Positions 1 through 9,227 of a DNA stretch of 42,188 nucleotides are shown piece after piece. The stretch lies in assembly GCA_000806015.1 (NCBI GenBank), contig JWKY01000002.1, forward strand, positions 1 through 42,188. The letters are read 5' to 3'. The stretch is from an archaeon GW2011_AR19 (lineage in GTDB: Archaea; Nanobdellota; Nanobdellia; Pacearchaeales; GW2011-AR1). The notes below the pieces were generated by a model that was not told the DNA's origin, did not search any database, and worked only from the letters and a program-made list of their open reading frames with translations. The position numbers and the translations under genes are program-made. The stretch's first letter is position 1. Each line of letters starts with the position of its first letter.

Positions 1-502
1 ATCCTCCATTGACCGATAATACTGAACTATCCGCATCTATATAATTAATACTAAAACTGTTTCCATCTACTACATTTGTTTCACCCTCTAAAAGTTGATA
101 TTTCTTTGTGCAAATATTACATAATACATTTTGAGCTACATTTCCAGCACCACTTGCAATTCTAGCAACTGAAGGAAGAACATCAATTTTTGTGGTTGCT
201 CTTCTAAAAAGACCTCCAGATTCTGCACTTCGAACTCTAAATTGAGCTCCTGAAGAAGTTGTTAATATATCTCCAGCTGTTCCAAAAAGTGTTTCTCTTG
301 CTCCTGTTTCAGGACTTGTAACTTCAACTTCTACTACACCAGTACGAGAAATAGCTGTAACAGTAGTTGTTCCTAAATTATCGTCGGTTACTGTTTCGCC
401 TCTTTGTAATTGGAGAGCATATCCAGTAATTCCCGCAAAAGCAAAAGAACTCATTAAAACAATTCCTAACAAAAACATTCCAAAAATTAAATTTTTTTTC
501 AT
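1..502 (-). CDS. Secreted/surface protein, 3' end runs off the window
   Basis: Open on minus strand from ATG at 502 to the window edge, preceded by a strong SD (AAAGGAGGT). Signal-like start MKKNLIFGMFLLGIVLMSSFAFAGITGYALQ. Confidence 0.75.
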   Translation of the reverse strand, partial: MKKNLIFGMFLLGIVLMSSFAFAGITGYALQLQRGETVTDDNLGTTTVTAISRTGVVEVEVTSPETGARETLFGTAGDILTTSSGAQFRVRSAESGGLFRRATTKIDVLPSVARIASGAGNVAQNVLCNICTKKYQLLEGETNVVDGNSFSINYIDADSSVLSVNGG

Positions 503-614
503 AATTTTACCTCCTTTCATCTATATAAATTGTGAAAGTGGGATAAATTTTACATGTTTTTGGAGTTTAAAAAGATTTGGTTATAACTTGGTCATCTCTT
601 TATTTTAAATTGGT

Positions 615-893
615 TTGATAATTGTTTCTATGAGTTTAGAATTGGCAGGTTTTATTTTAAGAAGTGGATACAGGAAAAAAGTCTTTCTTATGCTAGATAA
701 ACCAATAATGCCCTCTAAAATAGCAAAGGAATTGAATATAAGATTAACGCATATAACAAGGGAACTTAGATTTCTTAAAAAAAGAGAATTAGCAAAATGT
801 TTGAATCCAAAAGAAAAAACTGGAAGATTATATCATTTGACAAAAAAAGGAGAATTACTTAAGAAAAATATGATTTCTAAAAAATTGTTATAA
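615..893 (+). CDS. Winged-helix DNA-binding protein (ArsR/MarR-like)
   Basis: 92 aa; PSKIAKELNIRLTHITRELRFLKKRELAKCLNPKEKTGRLYHLTKKG is a typical wHTH helix-turn-helix plus wing. Confidence 0.65.
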   Translation: MIIVSMSLELAGFILRSGYRKKVFLMLDKPIMPSKIAKELNIRLTHITRELRFLKKRELAKCLNPKEKTGRLYHLTKKGELLKKNMISKKLL

Positions 894-894
894 A

Positions 895-1101
895 CTATTT
901 ACTAATCTGGCTGTCAATCAAAACTTTTTGCTGAGAACTCCACTCCTTGTCTGAATGTGTTTTAATATAATTTACCCAATACTTGATAAAATTCTCTCTG
1001 TCTTCTTTATTATTTTTTCCAGGTTTCATAAAAACCTTTTGTTCCTTTGTTTTCATTTGGCTTTTTTCTGCCTTTTGTTTATATTTCTCTTTAGCTTTCA
1101 T
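895..1101 (-). CDS. Small basic hypothetical protein, coupled to the upstream nucleotidyltransferase
   Basis: 68 aa ORF; start overlaps the stop of the 1098-1679 ORF by 4 bp (ATGA). Confidence 0.5.
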   Translation of the reverse strand: MKAKEKYKQKAEKSQMKTKEQKVFMKPGKNNKEDRENFIKYWVNYIKTHSDKEWSSQQKVLIDSQISK

Positions 1102-1679
1102 TTTTTTCTTAATTTAAGAAGTTCATGAAGTTTTTTAATCTTTTCATAATCAATATCTTCTTTAAACAATTCCTCAATATGCAAAGCATCTTCATCATCT
1201 TTTTCTGAACCTAAAAAATATTTTTTAAAAGCAATGTGCCTTTCAATGGAAGAAATCTTAATTTCCCCATTCGGAAGTTTAACACGAATTGAATCTTCAA
1301 AAGCATCTTCATCTAATTTGTCTTTTGGAAATTTCATTTCCATATTTGGCAAAGGAATCTTTCCACGGGCAAATCTTATTGCTAAATTTTCTTTTAAATA
1401 ATCAAAAAGAGCGTCAGGATTGTCTGAATTGATGCACCAAAACCCATTTGAGATTAAATCATTATATAAAAGATAAAAATTTTCTTTGGAAATTTTTTTA
1501 ATAAAAATATCCACATCTTCTGTTGCCCTTGACCTTCCAAGCAAAATAGACACATATCCCGAAATTATAACACAATCTGTGTACTTAATTGCAATGTTAA
1601 AAAAATCAAGAGCAAATTTATCAAGATTATTCAATTCTTTGTCTAAAATAATTTCTTTTTTCTTTTTATTATATTTCAT
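1098..1679 (-). CDS. Nucleotidyltransferase-fold protein (AbiEii/DUF6036-like)
   Basis: 193 aa; CVIISGYVSILLGRSRATEDVDIFIKKI resembles the G-G/S...R.T.DVD nucleotidyltransferase core. Confidence 0.6.
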   Translation of the reverse strand: MKYNKKKKEIILDKELNNLDKFALDFFNIAIKYTDCVIISGYVSILLGRSRATEDVDIFIKKISKENFYLLYNDLISNGFWCINSDNPDALFDYLKENLAIRFARGKIPLPNMEMKFPKDKLDEDAFEDSIRVKLPNGEIKISSIERHIAFKKYFLGSEKDDEDALHIEELFKEDIDYEKIKKLHELLKLRKK

Positions 1680-1731
1680 ACTAAATCAAAGCTTTCCAAA
1701 CTTTTAAATATTCCCCTATTTTATTTAAAAC

Positions 1732-2250
1732 ATGAATAAAATAAAAGCACAGTTAATAGGAGAAACTATTTCTACAAATGAAAATGAAGCATTTTCCCTG
1801 TATAAAAAAAGTTCTTTTGGCGAGCCTGCAGGAGAAAAAATTCAATACACTCTCTCAGAAGCAATGTTTTTAGCTGAAAAAGAAAAAATAGATGTTTATT
1901 ATAAAAATAAGAAAATTCCAAAAATAGAATTATTAAAAAAACTTCAGATAATTGAAAAGAAATTTTCAATAAAATATCCTGTTTTTAAAGATTTAAGGGA
2001 AAAAGGATACGTTGTTAAAACAGCTTTAAAATTCGGGGCAGATTTCAGAGTTTATGAAAAAGGCAGACGCCCTGGAAAAAGCCATGCCAAATGGATTGTT
2101 TTTACAGACCGCGAAACAAATAAAACTTCCTGGCAGGAATTTTCTGCAAAAAATCGTGTTGCCCATTCAACAAAAAAAAGACTGCTCCTTGCAATTGTCG
2201 ACGAAGAATCAGACGTAAGTTATTATGAAATAAATTGGATTAGACCCTGA
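1732..2250 (+). CDS. endA: tRNA-splicing endonuclease
   Basis: 172 aa with the catalytic triad context: FRVYEKG (Tyr), SHAKWIV (His), AHSTKKRLLLAIVD (Lys). Confidence 0.88.
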   Translation: MNKIKAQLIGETISTNENEAFSLYKKSSFGEPAGEKIQYTLSEAMFLAEKEKIDVYYKNKKIPKIELLKKLQIIEKKFSIKYPVFKDLREKGYVVKTALKFGADFRVYEKGRRPGKSHAKWIVFTDRETNKTSWQEFSAKNRVAHSTKKRLLLAIVDEESDVSYYEINWIRP

Positions 2251-2297
2251 TTTTTTATTAATTTTTTTGGAAATTTAAATAAACTAAAATACCTGCT

Positions 2298-2320
2298 TCG
2301 CAGAAATTAAGAAAATTATC
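2298..2320 (+). repeat. 23-bp dispersed repeat, copy 1
   Basis: TCGCAGAAATTAAGAAAATTATC. Confidence 0.7.
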
Positions 2321-2808
2321 CTCACAACAAAGTTCAATGAGATTGATTAATTAAAAATTATTATTTCACAAAGATTAACTTAAAATCACCATTAACAGAA
2401 TTATAAATATTAAGTATAAATTAATTTGAGAATATTTGCAGTGATGAATTATTTCTTAGCGAAACATCATGCGGGACGCTGACGTGAAGCAAACAAATCC
2501 ATTTTTCCAAAGGAAAAATGCAAATTTATAAAAAACCTAAAAATTCAACTTAAAACAATTTCAGACAGAGCATTGTCCTAAAAATATTCAAAATTTTTCT
2601 TCCAAATCTTATGACATCCTCTGCACACTAAAGTATGCGGTTTCCTTGGTTAATTTCCATCGGGGAGGTGGAAGGGGGGAGCGGAGCGCTGGTGGGTGGG
2701 GCGAACTACTCCATTTTAAAAAATTGAGATTTTCAAGAGCTATTTCCTTAAAAAATAGCATCTTGACATCATCGCAATCTTTAAAATCTTTTGAATTTTA
2801 AATTTATT

Positions 2809-3687
2809 ATGTCTCAACAAGACCATCTGCAAGTAAAAGAGAAAATAATTTCATTTATAAGGATTCGGGGCCCAAGCCTTCCGGTGCATATTGGAAAAGA
2901 GATTAACACAAGCATCCTTTTTGCTTCTGCATTTTTATCTGAATTAATCTCTGAAAAAAGATTAAAAATAAGCAACTTAAATGTCGGAAATTCTCATTTG
3001 TATTTTATTCCGGGGAGCGAGCCTCTTTTAGAAAATTTTTCACAACATTTAAATGGCAAAGAAAAAGAAGCTTTTGAATTATTAAAACAAAAAAGAATAT
3101 TAAGAGATTCTGAACAACATCCGGCAATAAGGGTTGCGCTTCAGGAAATAAAAGATTTTGCAATTCCCTTTAAAAAAGACGACCAAATTTACTGGAGATA
3201 TTTTATGATTTCTGACCAGGAACTTATAAATAAAATTAGAGAAATACCGGAAATAAAAACCGAAAAAAAAGAACTTATAATTAAAAACGAACAAAAGTCT
3301 CCCAAAATTGAGATGGCTCAATCTTCTCCAGTAAAAACAAAAAAGAAGACACTAGAAAAGATAAAAGAAAAAACTTCCGAAAAAAAAGGAGATAAATTCT
3401 TTAATAAAGTAAAAGAATTTTTATCAAAAAACTCGATTGAAATCTTAGATGTTGAAGACGCCAGCAAAGATAATTTAATCTTAAAAATAAAAATAAACGG
3501 CAGAGAAAAATTGTTAGTTGCTTATAACAAAAAGAAAATAGATGAAAGCGATATAATCAAAGCTTATAAAAAATCTTCAGAATTAGCTCTTGAATATATA
3601 ATTCTTAGTTTAGGAGAACCTGCCAAAAAAATGAATGAATTTATTGAAGCTGTAAAAAAGTTGGATGGAATTAAGAAGATAGAATGA
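2809..3687 (+). CDS. Hypothetical protein with N-terminal winged helix and charged linker
   Basis: ORF track start is 2791 (TTG); ATG at 2809 (MSQQDHLQVKEKIISFIRIRGPSLPVHIGKEINTS) is a better start. HTH-like N-terminus. Confidence 0.65.
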   Translation: MSQQDHLQVKEKIISFIRIRGPSLPVHIGKEINTSILFASAFLSELISEKRLKISNLNVGNSHLYFIPGSEPLLENFSQHLNGKEKEAFELLKQKRILRDSEQHPAIRVALQEIKDFAIPFKKDDQIYWRYFMISDQELINKIREIPEIKTEKKELIIKNEQKSPKIEMAQSSPVKTKKKTLEKIKEKTSEKKGDKFFNKVKEFLSKNSIEILDVEDASKDNLILKIKINGREKLLVAYNKKKIDESDIIKAYKKSSELALEYIILSLGEPAKKMNEFIEAVKKLDGIKKIE

Positions 3688-3716
3688 TTTAAAAACATTC
3701 AAAAAGATTTATCAAC

Positions 3717-3926
3717 ATGGGAAAAATAAAAACGAAGCTAATCAAAAGAACTTCAAAAATTTTGCTTAAAGAAGGCATTGAATTTGAAGATGATTTTAAA
3801 AAAAATAAATTGATACTTGGAAATACAATGCCAAGCAAAAAAATCAGAAACCAGATTGCAGGATATTTAGTTACATTAAAAAAAGCTGAAGCTAAGAAGA
3901 AAGCCGAGTTAGCTGTTAGTGCGTAA
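3717..3926 (+). CDS. rps17e: 30S ribosomal protein S17e
   Basis: 69 aa; MGKIKTKLIKRTSKILLKEG...FEDDFKKNK...PSKKIRNQIAGYLVTLKK matches archaeal S17e pattern. Confidence 0.88.
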   Translation: MGKIKTKLIKRTSKILLKEGIEFEDDFKKNKLILGNTMPSKKIRNQIAGYLVTLKKAEAKKKAELAVSA

Positions 3927-3963
3927 ACTTTTAAATAGATTTCTTTTAATATTTTTAATAATT

Positions 3964-4035
3964 GGCTGCATAGTTCAGCGGCAGAACGCCTGTCTCATGA
4001 GCAGGAGGTCCCAAGTTCAATTCTTGGTGCAGCCA
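3964..4035 (+). tRNA. tRNA-Met (CAT), elongator-type; tRNA-Ile2 with modified CAT cannot be excluded
   Basis: Cloverleaf: GGCTGCA/TGCAGCC acceptor, GTTC/GAAC D stem, CCTGT-CTCATGA-GCAGG anticodon arm, CCAAG-TTCAATT-CTTGG T arm, discriminator A. Confidence 0.93.
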
Positions 4036-4061
4036 TTAAGGATTTTCTTAAAATGAATAAT

Positions 4062-5876
4062 TTATTTTTTCCTTGTATTAACAATCTTTCCAAATTTTAA
4101 AATGTCCTCTCCTTCATCAATTGCTTTTCTTAAAGATTCTTTTAAATCTTTTATTTTTATTCTAACCTGCTCCGCACTGTCTCTTATTCTTACTGTAACT
4201 TCTTTCTTTTTTAATGAATCCTCATCAATAGTAATGCAGAAAAGAGTTCCTACCTCGTCATTACGCGCATAACGTCTTCCTATACTCCCGGATTTATCAT
4301 AAACTACATGATACATTTTTTTCAAATCATGAAAAATATCTTGGGCAATTTTTTCAAAGTCCGGCCTCTTAACTAAAGGAAAAACAGCAATTTTTACTGG
4401 AGCTAATTTTGGATGCAATTTTAAAACTAAATTTTCCCTTTTCTTATCATAAAAATAAGCAAAATTTAATATGGAGTAAAAATTCCTGTCAACACCAAAA
4501 CTCAATTCTAAAACATGGGGGATAAATTTCTCTTTACTCTCTTCATCAAAAAAGGACAGATTTTCATTGGAAACTTCCTGATGGCCTTTTAAATCATGGT
4601 CGGTTCTATAATGCACTCCCCCAATTTCAGTCCAGCCAACAGCATCTAAATCCGCTTCCATATCAAAATGATATTTATTATAAAATGCTTTTTCATGTTC
4701 ATTCAATTGATAAAATCTAAATTTATTTTCTGAAAGTTCTAACACATTAAAATAAAATTGCTGGACTTTTGCCAGATGATAAACATAAAACTTTGGAATT
4801 TTTTCTAATAAATCCTTGCATTTTATTTTTTGAATTCCCTTGCTTCTTTCGTCGTTAAGAACAACATTTAAAAAATAATCTTTAACCTCTTCAAATTTTT
4901 CATGTTCGTTTATTTTTGAAGGATTAAAAAAAATCTGAAGTTCTGCCTGAGTAAATGCTCGCTGTCTTAATAAAAAATTTCTCGGAGATAATTCATTTCT
5001 GTAAGCTTTGCCGATTAAAGCAAGCCCAAGAGGAAGTTTTTTTCTCATAACTTCTGACTGAATTTTAAAATTTACATACGGGCTTTGGGCAGTTTCAGGC
5101 CTTAAAAAAGCCTTTGCGCTGTTTCCAAAGCCTAATTGCAAAGGGAACATCATATTAGTAACTTCAACTGTTTCAATTGAAGAACCGCAGATAGAACAGA
5201 GAATTTTATTTTCTTTTATTTTTTCAAACAGCTGTTCAGAAGTCAGCCCCTCAAATCTTTGTTTTAAATTTTTTTCAAGTAAATGGTCAGCTCTTTCAAT
5301 ATGACCTTTCTTGCACTTAGCTGCAAAATCATTGAAATTTTTTAAATGCCCGCTTGCAATAAAAACTTTTTCAGGCATAATTTCTGAAGATTCTATCTCT
5401 GCAAAATTCTCATCAAGTCCTAAGAAAAAATTTCTCCAGAGATTTTCAAAATTTCTTTTTAGCAAAACTCCTAAATGTCCATAATCAAAAAAACCTGCCA
5501 ACCCCCCATAAATTTCTCCGGAAGGATAAACAAATCCTTTTCTTTTGCAGAAAACCGCCATCTCATCTATAGAAATCTCTTTTTTTTCTAAACTGCTAAT
5601 TTCTTTAATTTGGCTTTTTCCTGAAGACGAATTAATACAAATTCTTCCTGAATTTGCTTTTCTTTTTTCATTTGATATCTTAACTCCTTTTTCTAAATCC
5701 GATTTTTGTTCTTCATTTTTCATTTCCTTAATTATTTCCTTTGATTTTAATTCAGCCTCTTTTTTATCTTTCCCCAAATAAGCGACATTCTTACTCATTA
5801 CTTTTTTTCCTTCCCTTACACTTTTCCGAAGATAATAATAATCTTTTCCCTTGACTTTTTGTTTTGCAATATACAT
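4062..5876 (-). CDS. glyS: Glycyl-tRNA synthetase with extra ~100 aa N-terminal region
   Basis: 604 aa; EMAVFCKRKGFVYPSGEIYGGLAGFFDYGHLG, FLRPETAQSPYVNF, RNELSPRNFLLRQRAFTQAELQ, anticodon-binding KLAPVKIAVFPLV. N-terminal MYIAKQKVKGKDYYYLRKSVREGKKVMSKNVAYLG is additional. Confidence 0.93.
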   Translation of the reverse strand: MYIAKQKVKGKDYYYLRKSVREGKKVMSKNVAYLGKDKKEAELKSKEIIKEMKNEEQKSDLEKGVKISNEKRKANSGRICINSSSGKSQIKEISSLEKKEISIDEMAVFCKRKGFVYPSGEIYGGLAGFFDYGHLGVLLKRNFENLWRNFFLGLDENFAEIESSEIMPEKVFIASGHLKNFNDFAAKCKKGHIERADHLLEKNLKQRFEGLTSEQLFEKIKENKILCSICGSSIETVEVTNMMFPLQLGFGNSAKAFLRPETAQSPYVNFKIQSEVMRKKLPLGLALIGKAYRNELSPRNFLLRQRAFTQAELQIFFNPSKINEHEKFEEVKDYFLNVVLNDERSKGIQKIKCKDLLEKIPKFYVYHLAKVQQFYFNVLELSENKFRFYQLNEHEKAFYNKYHFDMEADLDAVGWTEIGGVHYRTDHDLKGHQEVSNENLSFFDEESKEKFIPHVLELSFGVDRNFYSILNFAYFYDKKRENLVLKLHPKLAPVKIAVFPLVKRPDFEKIAQDIFHDLKKMYHVVYDKSGSIGRRYARNDEVGTLFCITIDEDSLKKKEVTVRIRDSAEQVRIKIKDLKESLRKAIDEGEDILKFGKIVNTRKK

Positions 5877-5920
5877 GAAAGTTATAAACTACAATATTTT
5901 ATAAATGTTTTGCGATAACG

Positions 5921-6208
5921 GGCTCTGTTGAAAAAGTTTAAAATATTCAAGTTTTGTAAGATTAATTTTTACAAATGTCGAAGGTATTTGAAGCGTAAGT
6001 TGAGTTGGTGGAGGGGCGAGCGTTTTGACTTTGATAAACTTTTTATTATTTGTTTTATTCTTTTATTGATAACAAAGGCAAGATGGGAGTAGAAGCGCTG
6101 GCGAGCGACTTCGCGAGACAAACATCACAAACTCAAAACGAGCGGGGTCGGGAGTTGGGCGGGGCTTCTTAAAAAGATTGCAAAAATAAAAAGATTTTCA
6201 ACAAAGCC
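5921..6208. mobile_element. MITE-like non-coding element with terminal inverted repeats
   Basis: GGCTCTGTTGAAAA at the left end and TTTTCAACAAAGCC at the right end (13/14 inverted match); ACG on both flanks; internal 89 bp shared with 34815-34903. Confidence 0.55.
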
Positions 6209-6237
6209 ACGAGAACAGTCATATTAAAATAAGAAAA

Positions 6238-8430
6238 TTAATTTTTTTTCTTTTTCCTATTTCTAATCATTCTCCGCCATACAAAGAAAGCAAAAATAAA
6301 AAATAATAAAAACAATGCAATTACAAATAAATTATTTTTATTTTTCTCTGAATTCAAAATTGAAAATCCGCTAATGCTTCTGCGAATAGGGGCATCCTCA
6401 CTGACAAAAGAAAGATACTTTTTAAAATCAATAATTAAAATAAGTTCTTCATTTAGATTTTTATCAACAGGAATTCTTGTTCCAAAAATATTTTCTGAAT
6501 TAGCTGGAAGAGTATGAGATTCTTCAATTTCTGATTTTATAGTTTCATTAAAATCCAGAATAGTAAAATATAATTTAACTTCTTGATTTTTGTCTGCTAA
6601 ATTCTTCACAACATATTCGGCATCAACAAAACCCTTGACCCTGTTAATATCAATCAAAGAAAGTTCAACTTGTTCATCCACTAAATTACTTGAAAAATTT
6701 TTAATATTTGAAAATTCATTATCTGTAGAAACATCTGTTGCAGACAAATTAGGTTTTTTTGAAATTTTTAAAGAGCTGCCACCACCCCCTCCTCCTCCGC
6801 CGCCGTTGTCAAGAGAGACAGAAACTGTAAAGTTAATAGACTCTGTATTATTGAGATTATTGACGCTGTCATTTGCATAAAATTTAGCGGCATAATTATT
6901 ATTGGCAACATTTGTAAGTGTGTAATTAAAATTTCTATTTGTATTGTTTGTCATGGTATAATTTGTTGTTCCGCCATCAATTGTAAACCCTGCCCTATCA
7001 GCATTTTCATTTGTAGTAATATTAAATTCTATTGTAGAAATTGTGTAAGTTTTATTTTCAGGAGAATTTATTGTAACTTTCGGAGCAATTGTATCAACGC
7101 TAAAATTCACCCCTAAACTGTCGACGTTGTTTGAAGAATCATTTGCATATACAATTAATGTATTTGCCCCTTCTGCGCCAGTGATAGAAATATTTGGCGT
7201 GAACGTTGTGTTTGTTGTTCCAGAATCAAAAGTATATCGCCAAGTATTAATTGTTTCATTAGCAGAAACATTTAGATTAATTGAAGTCGTTGTATAAGTT
7301 TTATTTATTGGAGAACCTATATTTATTATTGGAGCTGTTGTGTCTGCTTCTATTATTGTTAAAGTATTACTTGAAATAGTTGTTCCATCTTCTGTTCTGT
7401 CGTTTGGTGTTACATCAACGCGCCATTGATCGCCAAGAGCAGTTTCTTGAGAAACGATTAAATCGGTTCTGTTTTGATAGAGGACTTTAATTTGTTCTTG
7501 TGAAAGTGCGCGATCAAAGAGAATTACGTCATCTATAGATCCATTAAATGGCCATCTCCCAATTCCATCTGCTCCAATGCCAAGTTTTGCGTCGCTGTTA
7601 TATAAGTTGATTGAACCTGTAGATGTGCCGGCTACAGCATCATTAATATATAATTTTAAGGTTGAACCATTGTAAGTAACAGCGTGGAAAATCCATTTAT
7701 TCTGCATGCCGCTCAAGGCGTTGTTAATTTGAACAGATAATGAATTTGCGCTTCCATCTGCGCTAAGCTGTATTAACAAAGCATCATTAAAACCATATAT
7801 CCCATTATCCAAATTACCCATTCTATATGACCAGCCAGCAGCGTTTTCTTTTGAAATTAGCCTCTTTGACCCAATGTCTCCATTGTAATAGAACCAGCCC
7901 GTGATTGTAAATTGATTTGTAAAGTCAAGGCTAGTAACATCATTAACAGCAATAAAGTCATTGCTTCCATCAAAAGTATAAGCTCCAAAATTATCGTGAC
8001 CTCTTGTTGAATTCCAAGCAGTTCCATTATATACAATTCCCACATTATTAAACCCGGAATAGTCTTTTGTATATGTAGAATTAGATCCTCCTTCAAACGG
8101 CGTGTTGAGGACAGCTATAGGGCTTCCATTAATAAACCAATTTGTTATATTTTTAACTCCACTTTGATCAGACACAGCCGAATCAAAAGTGACAGTTAAG
8201 TTATCTATTTCCAAATTATTTCCTGAAATTGAACTTAAAACAACGTTTGATACCGTTGAAGAAATAGCAAAACCAGTCATATTAAAATCAAAAATATTTA
8301 AAAAAAATAAAAAAAATCCCGCGGCAACAATTATAAAAATTAATCCAAACAGGGGAAATTTATTTTTTTTATCGTCTCTTTTAATTTTTTTTACCATCGG
8401 CCACTCTCTAAAAGTATACTTCATAAACAA
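6238..8430 (-). CDS. Surface protein with LamG/concanavalin-like domain, Ig-like repeats, Gly linker and C-terminal TM anchor
   Basis: 730 aa (start may be 8397, MVKKIKRDD). N-terminal TM, FDGSNDFIAVNDVTSLDFTNQFTITGWFYYNGD LamG motif, repeated TAPxINIxSPxNKTYT, GGGGGGGGG, C-terminal TM plus basic tail. Confidence 0.8.
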   Translation of the reverse strand: MFMKYTFREWPMVKKIKRDDKKNKFPLFGLIFIIVAAGFFLFFLNIFDFNMTGFAISSTVSNVVLSSISGNNLEIDNLTVTFDSAVSDQSGVKNITNWFINGSPIAVLNTPFEGGSNSTYTKDYSGFNNVGIVYNGTAWNSTRGHDNFGAYTFDGSNDFIAVNDVTSLDFTNQFTITGWFYYNGDIGSKRLISKENAAGWSYRMGNLDNGIYGFNDALLIQLSADGSANSLSVQINNALSGMQNKWIFHAVTYNGSTLKLYINDAVAGTSTGSINLYNSDAKLGIGADGIGRWPFNGSIDDVILFDRALSQEQIKVLYQNRTDLIVSQETALGDQWRVDVTPNDRTEDGTTISSNTLTIIEADTTAPIINIGSPINKTYTTTSINLNVSANETINTWRYTFDSGTTNTTFTPNISITGAEGANTLIVYANDSSNNVDSLGVNFSVDTIAPKVTINSPENKTYTISTIEFNITTNENADRAGFTIDGGTTNYTMTNNTNRNFNYTLTNVANNNYAAKFYANDSVNNLNNTESINFTVSVSLDNGGGGGGGGGSSLKISKKPNLSATDVSTDNEFSNIKNFSSNLVDEQVELSLIDINRVKGFVDAEYVVKNLADKNQEVKLYFTILDFNETIKSEIEESHTLPANSENIFGTRIPVDKNLNEELILIIDFKKYLSFVSEDAPIRRSISGFSILNSEKNKNNLFVIALFLLFFIFAFFVWRRMIRNRKKKKN

Positions 8431-8471
8431 AAAGATTATTTAAAGATTGTTGTAGAAAGAGATGTGTTTTT

Positions 8472-8888
8472 TCACATAAGCATTCTGCGAATCTTCTCCA
8501 TATCAATAAATTTTCCTGGGCAGGTTTTTGTTACATTTAAAAATTCTCTGTGTCCTAAAATATTTTTTATTGGAATTTTAAATTTTCTAACTTTTTCTTT
8601 TAAAAATTTAATTAAAGTTTGGATTTGTTTTTTAGTTGGTTTTTCTTCATCAAAATTACCGATTAAACAAATTCCAATTGAATTTTTGTTATAACCAAAA
8701 ACATGCGCTCCAATGAATTTTTCTGAACGCCCAAAGTAAATTTTGCCTTTTTTGTCAATCAAATAATGATATCCAATATCTTCCCAACCTCTTATTTTTA
8801 TGTGAAGATTTTTAATTCTTTTCACAGAATCAATTTTTCTCTGCGAATGATGAACTGCAATGAACTTTACTTTTTTAAGAGGCTCCAT
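8472..8888 (-). CDS. N-acetylmuramoyl-L-alanine amidase-like (PGRP/T7-lysozyme family)
   Basis: 138 aa; IAVHHSQ, GWEDIGYHYLIDKKGKIYFGR, GAHVFGYNKNSIGICLIGNF, LGHREF, TCPGKFID; the H..H..C zinc ligands are present. Confidence 0.88.
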   Translation of the reverse strand: MEPLKKVKFIAVHHSQRKIDSVKRIKNLHIKIRGWEDIGYHYLIDKKGKIYFGRSEKFIGAHVFGYNKNSIGICLIGNFDEEKPTKKQIQTLIKFLKEKVRKFKIPIKNILGHREFLNVTKTCPGKFIDMEKIRRMLM

Positions 8889-9136
8889 CTTTTTAATTTT
8901 GGAATCGTATTATTCGCTATTTCTCTTGCTTTGTCTTCGGGCATCCATAATTTTTTTGAAAGTTCCACGCTTTTGTCTATTACTTTTTCCATTGTTAAAT
9001 TTGAGTCGCTAAATTTTCCATCCTGAAAACAGAATTTGCAATATTCGTTAGTTTTAGAATTATTTTCATTTGTTCCCCAGTTCTCTTCTTTGTTTAGGGG
9101 CATTCCACAGCTTTGACACACTGCCACTTTTGACAT
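8867..9136 (-). CDS. Putative zinc-ribbon protein
   Basis: 89 aa; CQSCGMPL...YCKFCFQDGKF; matches the small zinc-ribbon family pattern. Confidence 0.75.
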   Translation of the reverse strand: MSKVAVCQSCGMPLNKEENWGTNENNSKTNEYCKFCFQDGKFSDSNLTMEKVIDKSVELSKKLWMPEDKAREIANNTIPKLKRWSLLKK

Positions 9137-9227
9137 TTTTATTTAAAGAGAAAGGAGATTAATAAATTTTAGGGTGAATAATAATTCTAAATTATGCTCG
9201 CAAAATTGCTAGAACTTTTTATATTTT

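Noticed and set aside
2440-2495. Possible C/D box RNA (GTGATGA ... CTGA)
   Set aside because: Only ~31 nt between boxes, no convincing C'/D' pair or terminal stem; insufficient evidence.
6590-6880. 96-aa plus-strand ORF with poly-Pro
   Set aside because: Antisense of the Gly-linker region of the LamG surface protein.
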